Assembly (NCBI RefSeq): GCF_937952055.1
Contig: NZ_CALFYO010000026.1
Coordinates: 1 to 12,614 of the forward strand
Reading direction: 5' to 3'
DNA length: 12,614 nt
DNA from: an uncultured Piscinibacter sp.
GTDB lineage: Bacteria; Pseudomonadota; Gammaproteobacteria; Burkholderiales; Burkholderiaceae_C
Position 1 is the first letter of the stretch. The number at the start of each line of letters is the position of its first letter. The notes below the pieces were generated by a model. That model searched no databases and had not been told where the DNA came from. It saw nothing but the letters and a program-made list of their open reading frames with translations. The position numbers and the translations under genes are program-made. Positions 7,016 through 12,614 of this stretch are shown here, in pieces.

Positions 7016-7050
7016 GCGGCGCTTCCTTCCATCGCCACGAAGGGCCATCC

Positions 7051-8154
7051 ATGAGGCGCCTCGCGCCCACCGCGCTGCTCGCCGTCGCCGCGCTCGCCTT
7101 GCTGCAGTCCTGCGCGCAGGCGCCGTCGGCGTCGAAGGACGCCACGCCGCGCGAGATCGTCTTTCCCGCGCCGCCCGACGAACCGCGCTTCGTCTTCGAG
7201 CGCACCATCCGCTCGAGCGCCGACATCCTTCCGGAGGAGGCGGGCAGCGAGTTGCGCCGGCTCGTCACCGGCGAGCAGACCAGCGGCGAAGCGCTGTCCA
7301 AGCCGTACGCGGTGGCGGTGTTCCGCGGGCGCATCTTCGTCTCCGACACCGTGGCCCGCTACGTGCGCGTGTTCGACGTGCCCGCCGGCAAGCAGTCCAA
7401 GATCGGCGACGAGGAAGGCCAGGGCCAGCTCATCAAGCCGATCGGCCTGGACGTCGATGCGGCCGGCAACCTGTACGTGGCCGACATCGGCGCGAAGGCG
7501 GTGATGGTCTATGGTGCGGACGGTCGCTTCCTGCGCAAGATCGGCGGCGACAAGTGGTTCTCCCGGCTGTCCAGCGTCACCGTCGACCCGGCCGGCGCGC
7601 GCGTGTATGCCGTGGACCTCGGCGGCGTCAGCTCCGAGCAGCACCAGGTGCGCGTGTTCGACGCGACGACCGGCGCCCATCTGCAGGACATCGGCAAGCG
7701 TGGCAGCGGCCCCGGCGAGTTCAACCTGCCGCGCGACCTTGCCATCGGCAAGGACGGGCGGCTGTACGTGGTCGATGGCGGCAACTTCCGCGTTGTCGTG
7801 TTCGACCGCGAGGGCCGCTACCTGCACAGCTTCGGCAGCGTGGGCAAGCAGTACGGGCAGTTCGCACGGCCCAAGGAAGTCGCCATCGACCGCGAAGGCA
7901 ACGTCTACGTGGTCGACACCGCGTTCGGCAACTTCCAGATCTTCAACGCCGACGGCGAACTGCTGCTCTTCGTCGGCGATCGCTCCGAGCGCGACGGCCC
8001 GGCCAAGTACATGCTGCCCTCGGGCATCGCGGTCGACGAGGACGGGCGGGTGCTGGTGGTCGACCAGTGGTTCCGCAAGATCGACGTCTACCGGCCGCAT
8101 CGCCTGGCCGAGCGCAGCGGCTTCCTGGCCAGACCCGTCGCGGCGGCGAAGTAG
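7051..8154 (+). CDS. NHL-repeat six-bladed beta-propeller lipoprotein (copy 2)
   Basis: The product is a 367-residue lipoprotein with signal MRRLAPTALLAVAALALLQSC and lipid cysteine 21 (then Ala-Gln, outer-membrane type). About six NHL blades cover residues 84-350, for example KPIGLDVDAAGNLYVADIG, LPRDLAIGKDGRLYVVDGG and RPKEVAIDREGNVYVVDT. A short spacer of about 50 residues separates the lipid anchor from the propeller. A GAAGGG ribosome site lies eight bases before the ATG. It is a paralogue of the protein at 2679-3719, including the shared PGEFNLP loop and the final VVDQ.F.K strand. It is probably co-transcribed with the c5-like gene and lies directly before the tetrahaem cytochrome gene. 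NHL propellers accompany OmcS-type cytochrome genes in Geobacter; a role in export, surface attachment or assembly of the cytochrome is inferred from that context. No enzyme signature is seen. Confidence 0.9.
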   Translation: MRRLAPTALLAVAALALLQSCAQAPSASKDATPREIVFPAPPDEPRFVFERTIRSSADILPEEAGSELRRLVTGEQTSGEALSKPYAVAVFRGRIFVSDTVARYVRVFDVPAGKQSKIGDEEGQGQLIKPIGLDVDAAGNLYVADIGAKAVMVYGADGRFLRKIGGDKWFSRLSSVTVDPAGARVYAVDLGGVSSEQHQVRVFDATTGAHLQDIGKRGSGPGEFNLPRDLAIGKDGRLYVVDGGNFRVVVFDREGRYLHSFGSVGKQYGQFARPKEVAIDREGNVYVVDTAFGNFQIFNADGELLLFVGDRSERDGPAKYMLPSGIAVDEDGRVLVVDQWFRKIDVYRPHRLAERSGFLARPVAAAK

Positions 8155-8164
8155 CGCTGCCCGC

Positions 8165-8183
8165 GCGCGCCGCCACGGCGCGC
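8165..8183 (+). other. GC hairpin after the NHL gene
   Basis: GCGCGCCG-CCA-CGGCGCGC forms an eight-base-pair stem ten bases after the second NHL stop. No T tract follows, so intrinsic termination is doubtful. It may protect the end of the c5-NHL message or help separate it from the sigma-54-driven tetrahaem unit. Confidence 0.3.
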
Positions 8184-8194
8184 CGCAGGGCCGG

Positions 8195-8211
8195 GTTCCC
8201 GATCACGGGAA
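8195..8211. promoter_or_regulatory. inverted repeat, candidate activator site (copy 2)
   Basis: GTTCCC-GATCAC-GGGAA repeats the core and the exact six-base spacing of the element at 3743-3762. The perfect palindrome is TTCCCG-ATCA-CGGGAA (8196-8211). Immediately after it are a TTCCGGAA palindrome (8218-8225) and a second GGAAATC (8222-8228, a direct repeat of 8208-8214), which may form a second, overlapping site. The centre lies about 108 bases before the start predicted from the sigma-54-like element at 8286-8301. Confidence 0.5.
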
Positions 8212-8285
8212 ATCCCCTTCCGGAAATCGGGACGGATTGCGCCCCGGAAGCCCGCCGCCACGGGCTTGGCGTCGAGTGCGGCCAA

Positions 8286-8301
8286 TGGCACAGAAACTGC
8301 A
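8286..8301 (+). promoter_or_regulatory. sigma-54 promoter for the tetrahaem cytochrome gene
   Basis: TGGCACAGAAACTGCA has TGGCAC and TGCA with GG and GC ten bases apart, two changes from the TGGCACG-N4-TTGCA consensus. The predicted start, about 8312, leaves roughly 66 bases of leader. An AACTG-N6-CAGTT inverted repeat (8295-8310) overlaps the -12 element and could bind a repressor or be chance. Confidence 0.6.
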
Positions 8302-8377
8302 GAAACAGTTCCGTCATGCGGGGCATTGGGGAGTGCCGGGCCTGACGACTGTTCAACCAACCTTCGAGAGGGGCGAA

Positions 8378-9274
8378 ATGAAGATGGCATGGCTATCCAG
8401 CCGAGGGAGGTGGGGAGCGGCGTCCGCAGCAGCAATCGCGGCACTGTTCCTCGTCTTCAGCGGTAACGCGTCGGCGGGCATTGCCGACACCAAGCACAAC
8501 CTCGGGTCCGGCACCGGGCCTGCGGGCCGCAACCAGACCTCGGACACGGCGGAGATCTGCGTGTTCTGCCACACGCCACACGGGGCCGATGTGAACGCGC
8601 CGGCGCCGTTGTGGAACAAGCGGCTGGGCACGCCCGGCACGCCGGCTGGCGGCGGCACCTACACCACCTATGCGTCGCTGCAGACGCCGTCGCTGGACGG
8701 CTCGGTGGCCGCGGTGGGCTCGATCTCGATGGCCTGCCTCTCGTGCCACGACGGCACGCAGGCGATGGACAACATCATCAACGCGCCGGGCTCCGGTGGC
8801 GTGCTCGCCGACGGCGGCGGCAATGACGGCCGGGCCTACACCTGGACCGGCACCACGGTGAATGCGGCCGGCGCCCTGTCCAGCGGCGCGGCGCTGCTCG
8901 GCACCGACCTGTCCAACGACCACCCGATCGGCATCCAGTACTGCGGCGGCGGCCTGACCGGCACCGGCACGACGGTCACCGGCACCTGCGTCGACGGCGA
9001 CTTCACCGCGCCGCTGACGCAGACCATCAACAGCAACCAGGTCTTCTGGGTCGAGACCGGCGGCGCCGGCAAGCAGCGCACCGACCTGCCGCTGTACGTG
9101 CGGCCCGGCGAGACGGTTGCCACCGGCCCGCTGGTCGAGTGCGCCAGCTGCCACGATCCGCACGTGTCGACCGGCCAGGCTGGCCCGACCGGCACCGGAC
9201 GAGTCGCCGGCGAGACCTTCCTGCGCATCTCGAATGCTTCCAGCGCCGTGTGCACCGCCTGCCACGTGAAGTGA
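8378..9274 (+). CDS. OmcE-like tetrahaem c-type cytochrome, putative filament subunit
   Basis: This is a 298-residue exported cytochrome; the signal peptide ends near ASAG (residue 33). Haem motifs are CVFCH (61-65), CLSCH (120-124), CASCH (255-259) and CTACH (292-296). The mature chain has exactly four further histidines, His40 (KHNL), His68 (TPHG), His182 (NDHPIG) and His262 (DPHV), so all four haems can be bis-histidine ligated with none spare. Four haems, this motif order and a C-terminus two residues past the last haem match what I know of Geobacter OmcE, which polymerises into extracellular haem filaments. Assignment is by pattern, not alignment. Compared with the pentahaem relative it lacks the calcium-loop-like segment and has a non-haem cysteine pair (Cys189, Cys204) that could form a disulfide. 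GAGGGG lies four bases before the ATG. It has its own sigma-54-like promoter and ends at a strong terminator, as expected for a highly expressed structural gene. Confidence 0.88.
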   Translation: MKMAWLSSRGRWGAASAAAIAALFLVFSGNASAGIADTKHNLGSGTGPAGRNQTSDTAEICVFCHTPHGADVNAPAPLWNKRLGTPGTPAGGGTYTTYASLQTPSLDGSVAAVGSISMACLSCHDGTQAMDNIINAPGSGGVLADGGGNDGRAYTWTGTTVNAAGALSSGAALLGTDLSNDHPIGIQYCGGGLTGTGTTVTGTCVDGDFTAPLTQTINSNQVFWVETGGAGKQRTDLPLYVRPGETVATGPLVECASCHDPHVSTGQAGPTGTGRVAGETFLRISNASSAVCTACHVK

Positions 9275-9296
9275 CGCGCTGACGCGCAGCAGTTCC

Positions 9297-9337
9297 ACGG
9301 GGCCGGGCATCCCGCGATGCCTGGCCCCGTTTTCGTT
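9297..9337 (+). terminator. strong rho-independent terminator after the tetrahaem gene
   Basis: The arms 9297-9310 and 9317-9330 pair over 14 bases (one G-U) around a CCCGCG loop, and TTTCGTTT follows. This is the clearest intrinsic terminator in the window. The prolyl isomerase gene begins 32 bases later with no obvious promoter of its own, so it may depend on read-through. Confidence 0.88.
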
Positions 9338-9368
9338 TCAACCGCAACAGTTTTTGAGGATCACGTCC

Positions 9369-10364
9369 ATGCCTTCGCCAACACGTGCCCTCGCCGTCCT
9401 CGCGCTCGCGCTGGGCGCGGCGACGTTCGTCCCGGCAGCCCTGGCGGCCGAGACCTTCGCGACGGTGGGCGACACCGTGATCAGCGCAGCCGACTTCCAG
9501 CGCGCGCTGGCGGTCGCGATGCGCAAGAAGTACTACCACGCCAAGCCACCCGAGGACGAGTACGCGAAGTTCCAGCGCGAGGTCGGCGACGACGTGGTCA
9601 ACCGCGTGCTGCTGCTGGCCGAGGCAAAGCGCCGCGGCATCCAGCCCGACCGTGCGCTGATCGATCGCACCGTGGCAGGCTACGACCAACAGTACGCCAA
9701 CAGCGCCAACTGGAAGGCCAACCGCGACAAGATGCTCGCCGCCGTGGTGCCGCAGCTCGAGGGCGACAGCCTGCTCGATCGGCTGGGCAAGATCGTGAAG
9801 AGCGTGCCCGAGCCGAGCGAGGCGGTCGCACGGGCCTACTACGACAAGCACAAGGACCTGTTCGTCGAGCCCGAGCAGGTCAGGCTCAGCGTCATCCTGC
9901 TCAAGGTCGATCCGAGCTCGCCGCAGGCGGTGTGGAACGGTGCCAAGCAGGAAGCGCAGGGGATCTACCAGAAGCTCAAGGCCGGCGCCGACTTCGCCGA
10001 ACTGGCGCGGCTGCACTCGGGCGACCGTTCGGCGGCGGAGGGCGGGCAGATGGATTACACGCACCGCGGCATGCTGCCCGAGGCGGTGCACGGCGTGGTC
10101 GACGCACTCAAGCCGCGCGACATCTCCGAGCCGGTGCAGCTGCTCGAGGGCATCGCCATCCTCCGCCTCGACGACCGACGCGCCGCGCAACAGCGCGGCT
10201 TCGAGCAGGTCAAGGAGCGTGCCGCCGACCTGTGGCAACGCGAGGAGGCCGAGGCGCGCTGGAAGAAGCTGATCGCCGACCTGCGACGCGCCACGCCGGT
10301 CCGCATCGACGAAAGCCACTATGCGCCGCTGCCCGCGACCCCGGAGAAGGCGCGCGCCGGCTGA
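9369..10364 (+). CDS. Periplasmic SurA/PpiC-type peptidyl-prolyl isomerase
   Basis: This 331-residue exported protein has a signal peptide ending near AALA-AET (residue 27). An N-terminal helical region like that of SurA/PrsA chaperones follows (ATVGDTVISAADFQRAL, residues 31-47, then helices to about 165). A parvulin rotamase domain covers about 170-267, recognised by LKAGADFAELARLHSGD, the glycine-rich AAEGGQMDYTHRGMLPEAV and ISEPVQLLEGIAILRLDD. The first strand reads RLSVILLKV, where active parvulins usually have a histidine (HIL), so catalysis may be weak and the protein may act mainly as a chaperone. A charged helical tail ends the protein. The ATG at 9369 is preferred over an upstream TTG because GAGGA lies eight bases before it and the signal peptide then starts cleanly. 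It probably helps fold either the exported cytochrome or the large barrel encoded next, from which it is separated by 25 bases. Confidence 0.87.
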   Translation: MPSPTRALAVLALALGAATFVPAALAAETFATVGDTVISAADFQRALAVAMRKKYYHAKPPEDEYAKFQREVGDDVVNRVLLLAEAKRRGIQPDRALIDRTVAGYDQQYANSANWKANRDKMLAAVVPQLEGDSLLDRLGKIVKSVPEPSEAVARAYYDKHKDLFVEPEQVRLSVILLKVDPSSPQAVWNGAKQEAQGIYQKLKAGADFAELARLHSGDRSAAEGGQMDYTHRGMLPEAVHGVVDALKPRDISEPVQLLEGIAILRLDDRRAAQQRGFEQVKERAADLWQREEAEARWKKLIADLRRATPVRIDESHYAPLPATPEKARAG

Positions 10365-10389
10365 TTGCTGGCGTGCGTGCAGGAGGCCC

Positions 10390-12303
10390 ATGAGGACGGG
10401 ACGACGCGCGCGCGCCCGTCTCGCCTGCGCGGCACTGCTGCTGCGCGCCGGCGGCGCCGGCGCGGCCGCCTTCCTGCCCGGCGCCCCCGAGCCCGATCCG
10501 CCCACCGGCGCCACGGGGCACACCGAGCCCGCGCTGGCGGTGCCCGCGGGCAACGGCATCCGCTGGGAACTCGCCCCGCTGCGCTACGCCGGCACCGTGT
10601 CGCTCGACGGCCGCTGGTTGCGGCTGGAAGAGGGTACGCGCACGCGGCAGGGGCTCGTCTTCAACGACATCGAGTTCGCCACCCACGTCTGGCAGCCCTG
10701 GTTCGTGCAGCTGCGTGCTGGCTTCGGCGTGCTGGCTTCGCGCGACGTCTCGCGCACCGGCGACGGCGAGAGCGACCGCAACCGCGGCACCGCCCTGACC
10801 GGCCGCTTCTCGATGGCAGTGTTCCCGGTCAGCCGCTTTCCTTTCGAGATGCGCGCCGAGGTGAACGACAGCCGCGTGCGCGGCGACACGCTGCTCAGCG
10901 ACTATCGCTCGCACCGCTTCAGCGCCAGCCAGTCCTGGCGCCCGGAAGTGGGCAACGACATCGTCAATGCAAACCTCGAGTACAGCCGGCTGACCGCGGC
11001 CGACGACACCGAGGACGCGGTCACCACCGTCAGCGCCTCGGCGCTGCACCAGCGCGCCGAGCATTCCTTCGAGTTGACCGGGCAGGCGAGCCGCAACACG
11101 CGCAGCGACAGTGCCGACGCGAGCCGCATCGCGCTGCTCAGCGCGCGCCACACCTTCCACCCGGCGAACGCGCTGCACGTCGACACCCTGGCGACGTGGA
11201 ACGACGTGCGACTGCGCAGCGGTGCCACCTCGGAGCGTTTCGAGAACCGCACCGACGTGCGCCAGATCTCCAGCTTCGCTACGTGGCGGCCGCGCGAGGG
11301 CGAGTGGCTGTACTCGCCGACCTCGCCGCTGTACCTGACCGGCAGCGCGCGCTTCGTCGACGCCGGCAGCGACTCCGGCACGGGCGAGCAGAGGGTGCGC
11401 GCGATGAATGCCTCGCTCGGCGCCAGCCAGGAGCTGACGCGGGAGTGGCGCCTGTCGGGCGCGGTGTCGGGCACGGTGGTCGATCCCGACATCGGCAAGC
11501 GCAGTTCGATCGGCACCGCCAGCGGTACGGTGACCTATTCGCCCGAGGGACTCGCCTTCGGCGAGTGGCGCTACACGCCGACGCTGGGCGCCAGCGTCGG
11601 CGCGAGTCGCAGCAGCGAGGACGGGCTGCGCCACTCGCTCGGCGCGCAGGCGGCGCATGGCGTGTCGCGCACTTTCATTCTCGGCCAGGCCGACAGCGTC
11701 TCCGCCAACCTGACGCAAAGCCTGGGGGTGCTTCGCGACTCCGCCACGCCGGAGCCGGCGCGCGCGCTGGCACACTCGGCCAGCCTCTTCTGGCAGGGCA
11801 CCGGCGACGGCGCCAGCCAGAGTTACGTCGGCCTGTCGGCGAGCGATTCGCGCACCTGGGCGCAGGAGACCGGCCGCTTCCAGCTGGTCAATGCCCAGGT
11901 CAGCCGGCGCACGCAGCTGACGCGCCACTCCAGCTGGACCGGCAGCCTGACCTGGCAGAGCACGCGCAGCGACAGCACGCAGCTGGATGCCTTCAGCGGC
12001 GAGCTGCGCGAAGCCAGCATCGGCTGGCAGCGTTTCTACAGCGGCACGCTCAGCTACGAGAACCATCGTGTCTTCGATGTGCCACGGCTGCGCTACACGG
12101 TGCTGCTGACGGTGAACAGCCAGCAGCTGGAGAGCCGCGCCGCCGGCGACATCGATGCACCGCTGGAGCGCGTCAGCGAGTCGCTGGAGAACCGGCTCGA
12201 CTATTCCGTCGGTCGCCTCGAGGCGCGCCTGGCCGCGCGGGTCGCGCGCGTCGAGGGCCGCAGCGTCGCGTCGCTGTTCGTGCGCCTGCAGCGCCGCTAC
12301 TGA
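10390..12303 (+). CDS. Large outer-membrane beta-barrel protein, putative export or conduit channel
   Basis: The product is 637 residues with an Arg-rich signal peptide ending near GAGA (about 25) and no CXXCH. From about 55 to the end it consists of repeated short amphipathic strands separated by polar turns, with many Ser, Thr, Arg and aromatic residues at alternating positions (for example FSMAVFPVSRFPFEMRAEVN and SLTWQSTRS). The final residues VRLQRRY end in an aromatic residue, as outer-membrane barrels do. From length I guess well over 16 strands, which I cannot count reliably. AGGAGG lies three bases before the ATG, a strong but closely spaced ribosome site. The gene follows the isomerase and precedes a c7-type cytochrome gene. 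It could be the porin through which a cytochrome filament is exported or held. Alternatives are a barrel linked to exopolysaccharide systems (no such genes are seen here) or a generic porin. I do not recognise a specific family. Confidence 0.75.
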   Translation: MRTGRRARARLACAALLLRAGGAGAAAFLPGAPEPDPPTGATGHTEPALAVPAGNGIRWELAPLRYAGTVSLDGRWLRLEEGTRTRQGLVFNDIEFATHVWQPWFVQLRAGFGVLASRDVSRTGDGESDRNRGTALTGRFSMAVFPVSRFPFEMRAEVNDSRVRGDTLLSDYRSHRFSASQSWRPEVGNDIVNANLEYSRLTAADDTEDAVTTVSASALHQRAEHSFELTGQASRNTRSDSADASRIALLSARHTFHPANALHVDTLATWNDVRLRSGATSERFENRTDVRQISSFATWRPREGEWLYSPTSPLYLTGSARFVDAGSDSGTGEQRVRAMNASLGASQELTREWRLSGAVSGTVVDPDIGKRSSIGTASGTVTYSPEGLAFGEWRYTPTLGASVGASRSSEDGLRHSLGAQAAHGVSRTFILGQADSVSANLTQSLGVLRDSATPEPARALAHSASLFWQGTGDGASQSYVGLSASDSRTWAQETGRFQLVNAQVSRRTQLTRHSSWTGSLTWQSTRSDSTQLDAFSGELREASIGWQRFYSGTLSYENHRVFDVPRLRYTVLLTVNSQQLESRAAGDIDAPLERVSESLENRLDYSVGRLEARLAARVARVEGRSVASLFVRLQRRY

Positions 12304-12343
12304 GTCCGCACTCTCCCATTCGCCCCCGAACCCGGAGCCACCC

Positions 12344-12614
12344 GTGAACCCCATACCCACTCTGCGCTCACCCTGGCGGAGCCTGCTGCTGGCGCTGGCC
12401 GCGATGCTGCTGCTGTGGAGCCTCGCGCCGCGCGAGGCCCAGGCCGAATACGGCGACGTCGTCATCAACAACTACTCCGACGCCGCCGGCATGCGGCCGG
12501 TGGTGTTCCCGCACTGGTTCCATCGCGTGCGCTTCCGCTGCAAGGTCTGCCACGCGGACCTGGGCTTCCAGTTCAAGGCCGGCGGCAACCAGATCAACAT
12601 GCTGAAGATCATCG
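12344..12614 (+). CDS. c7-type multihaem cytochrome, 5' part (cut by window end)
   Basis: Only the first 90 codons lie in the window, with no stop. A GTG start at 12344 follows GGAG by six bases, 40 bases after the barrel stop. A signal peptide (basic Arg8 and Arg12, then a long Leu/Ala stretch) ends near AQA-EYG (residue 34). Then come VVFPHWFHRVRFRCKVCH with the first haem motif at 66-70 and histidines at 57 and 60, and ADLGFQFKAG..INM. This opening is typical of the c(7)-type triheme domain, known from periplasmic cytochromes of metal-reducing bacteria, where the following sequence carries two more CXXCH. Such proteins bridge electrons across the periplasm. Here it would be the likely link to the barrel and the extracellular cytochromes. 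The number of haems or repeated domains cannot be told from this fragment. Confidence 0.8.
   Translation, partial: MNPIPTLRSPWRSLLLALAAMLLLWSLAPREAQAEYGDVVINNYSDAAGMRPVVFPHWFHRVRFRCKVCHADLGFQFKAGGNQINMLKII

Noticed and set aside
7511..8377. Extension of the tetrahaem reading frame through the second NHL gene
   Set aside because: The extension is Ser/Arg/Thr-rich shadow sequence; the ATG at 8378 has a ribosome site and begins a signal peptide.
3841..9274. MtrCAB-type or nitrite reductase (NrfA) identity for the multihaem genes
   Set aside because: There is no decahaem protein and no CXXCK motif, and the haem counts (five and four) and motif order do not fit those families.
10210..12471. Long minus-strand open frame opposite the barrel gene
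   Set aside because: Low-complexity Arg/Ala/Gly/Gln composition, spans three plus-strand genes with good ribosome sites, and shows no recognisable motif.
1..12614. CRISPR arrays, tRNA or rRNA genes, insertion sequences
   Set aside because: I saw no regularly spaced repeats, no tRNA or rRNA signature, and no transposase or terminal inverted repeats anywhere in the window.

Overview
The window looks like part of a high-GC (about two-thirds G+C by eye) Gram-negative chromosome. A System I cytochrome c maturation gene, outer-membrane lipoproteins and sigma-54 promoters point to a proteobacterium. A betaproteobacterium of the Burkholderiales type is my best guess from overall protein style, but this is an inference and not a phylogenetic result. 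Almost everything here concerns c-type cytochromes: five complete cytochrome c genes plus one cut by the window end carry 16 visible CXXCH haem motifs, and one gene encodes a haem lyase.

Layout. Positions 1-138 hold the end of an unseen upstream region, with a strong terminator-like hairpin. A minus-strand gene (139-2616) encodes a CcmF-CcmH fusion, the haem-ligation part of cytochrome c maturation. Divergent from it, on the plus strand, are an NHL beta-propeller lipoprotein (2679-3719) and a pentahaem cytochrome (3841-4779). Two translationally coupled minus-strand genes follow (6593 down to 4789): a periplasmic dihaem cytochrome and a trihaem cytochrome lipoprotein. Divergent from these is a plus-strand series: a small cytochrome c5-like protein (6704-7015), a second NHL propeller lipoprotein (7051-8154), a tetrahaem cytochrome (8378-9274), a strong terminator, a SurA/PpiC-type prolyl isomerase (9369-10364), a 637-residue probable outer-membrane beta-barrel (10390-12303), and the start of a c7-type cytochrome cut by the window end (12344 onward).

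How the genes may work together. The tetra- and pentahaem proteins share one architecture: N-terminal HNL, CVxCHTPH, APLWN, CLSCHDGT, NDHP, ECASCHDPH, and a final CxxCH two residues from the C-terminus. I associate this pattern with OmcE-type cytochromes, which polymerise into extracellular haem filaments in Geobacter. The set of filament-type cytochrome, NHL propeller, prolyl isomerase, large barrel and c7-type periplasmic cytochrome is what an extracellular electron-transfer (nanowire) locus would be expected to contain. In the tetrahaem protein the mature chain has exactly eight histidines for four haems, which fits complete bis-histidine ligation. The propeller plus multihaem pair occurs twice, so the locus seems to have grown by duplication.

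Regulation. A consensus sigma-54 promoter lies in front of the c5 gene, directly back to back with a near-consensus one for the dihaem/trihaem operon. Weaker sigma-54-like elements precede the other units. A GTTCCC-N6-GGGAA inverted repeat lies upstream of both multihaem cytochrome genes and could be the binding site of a shared activator. The terminator after the tetrahaem gene would allow much more filament subunit than accessory protein to be made.
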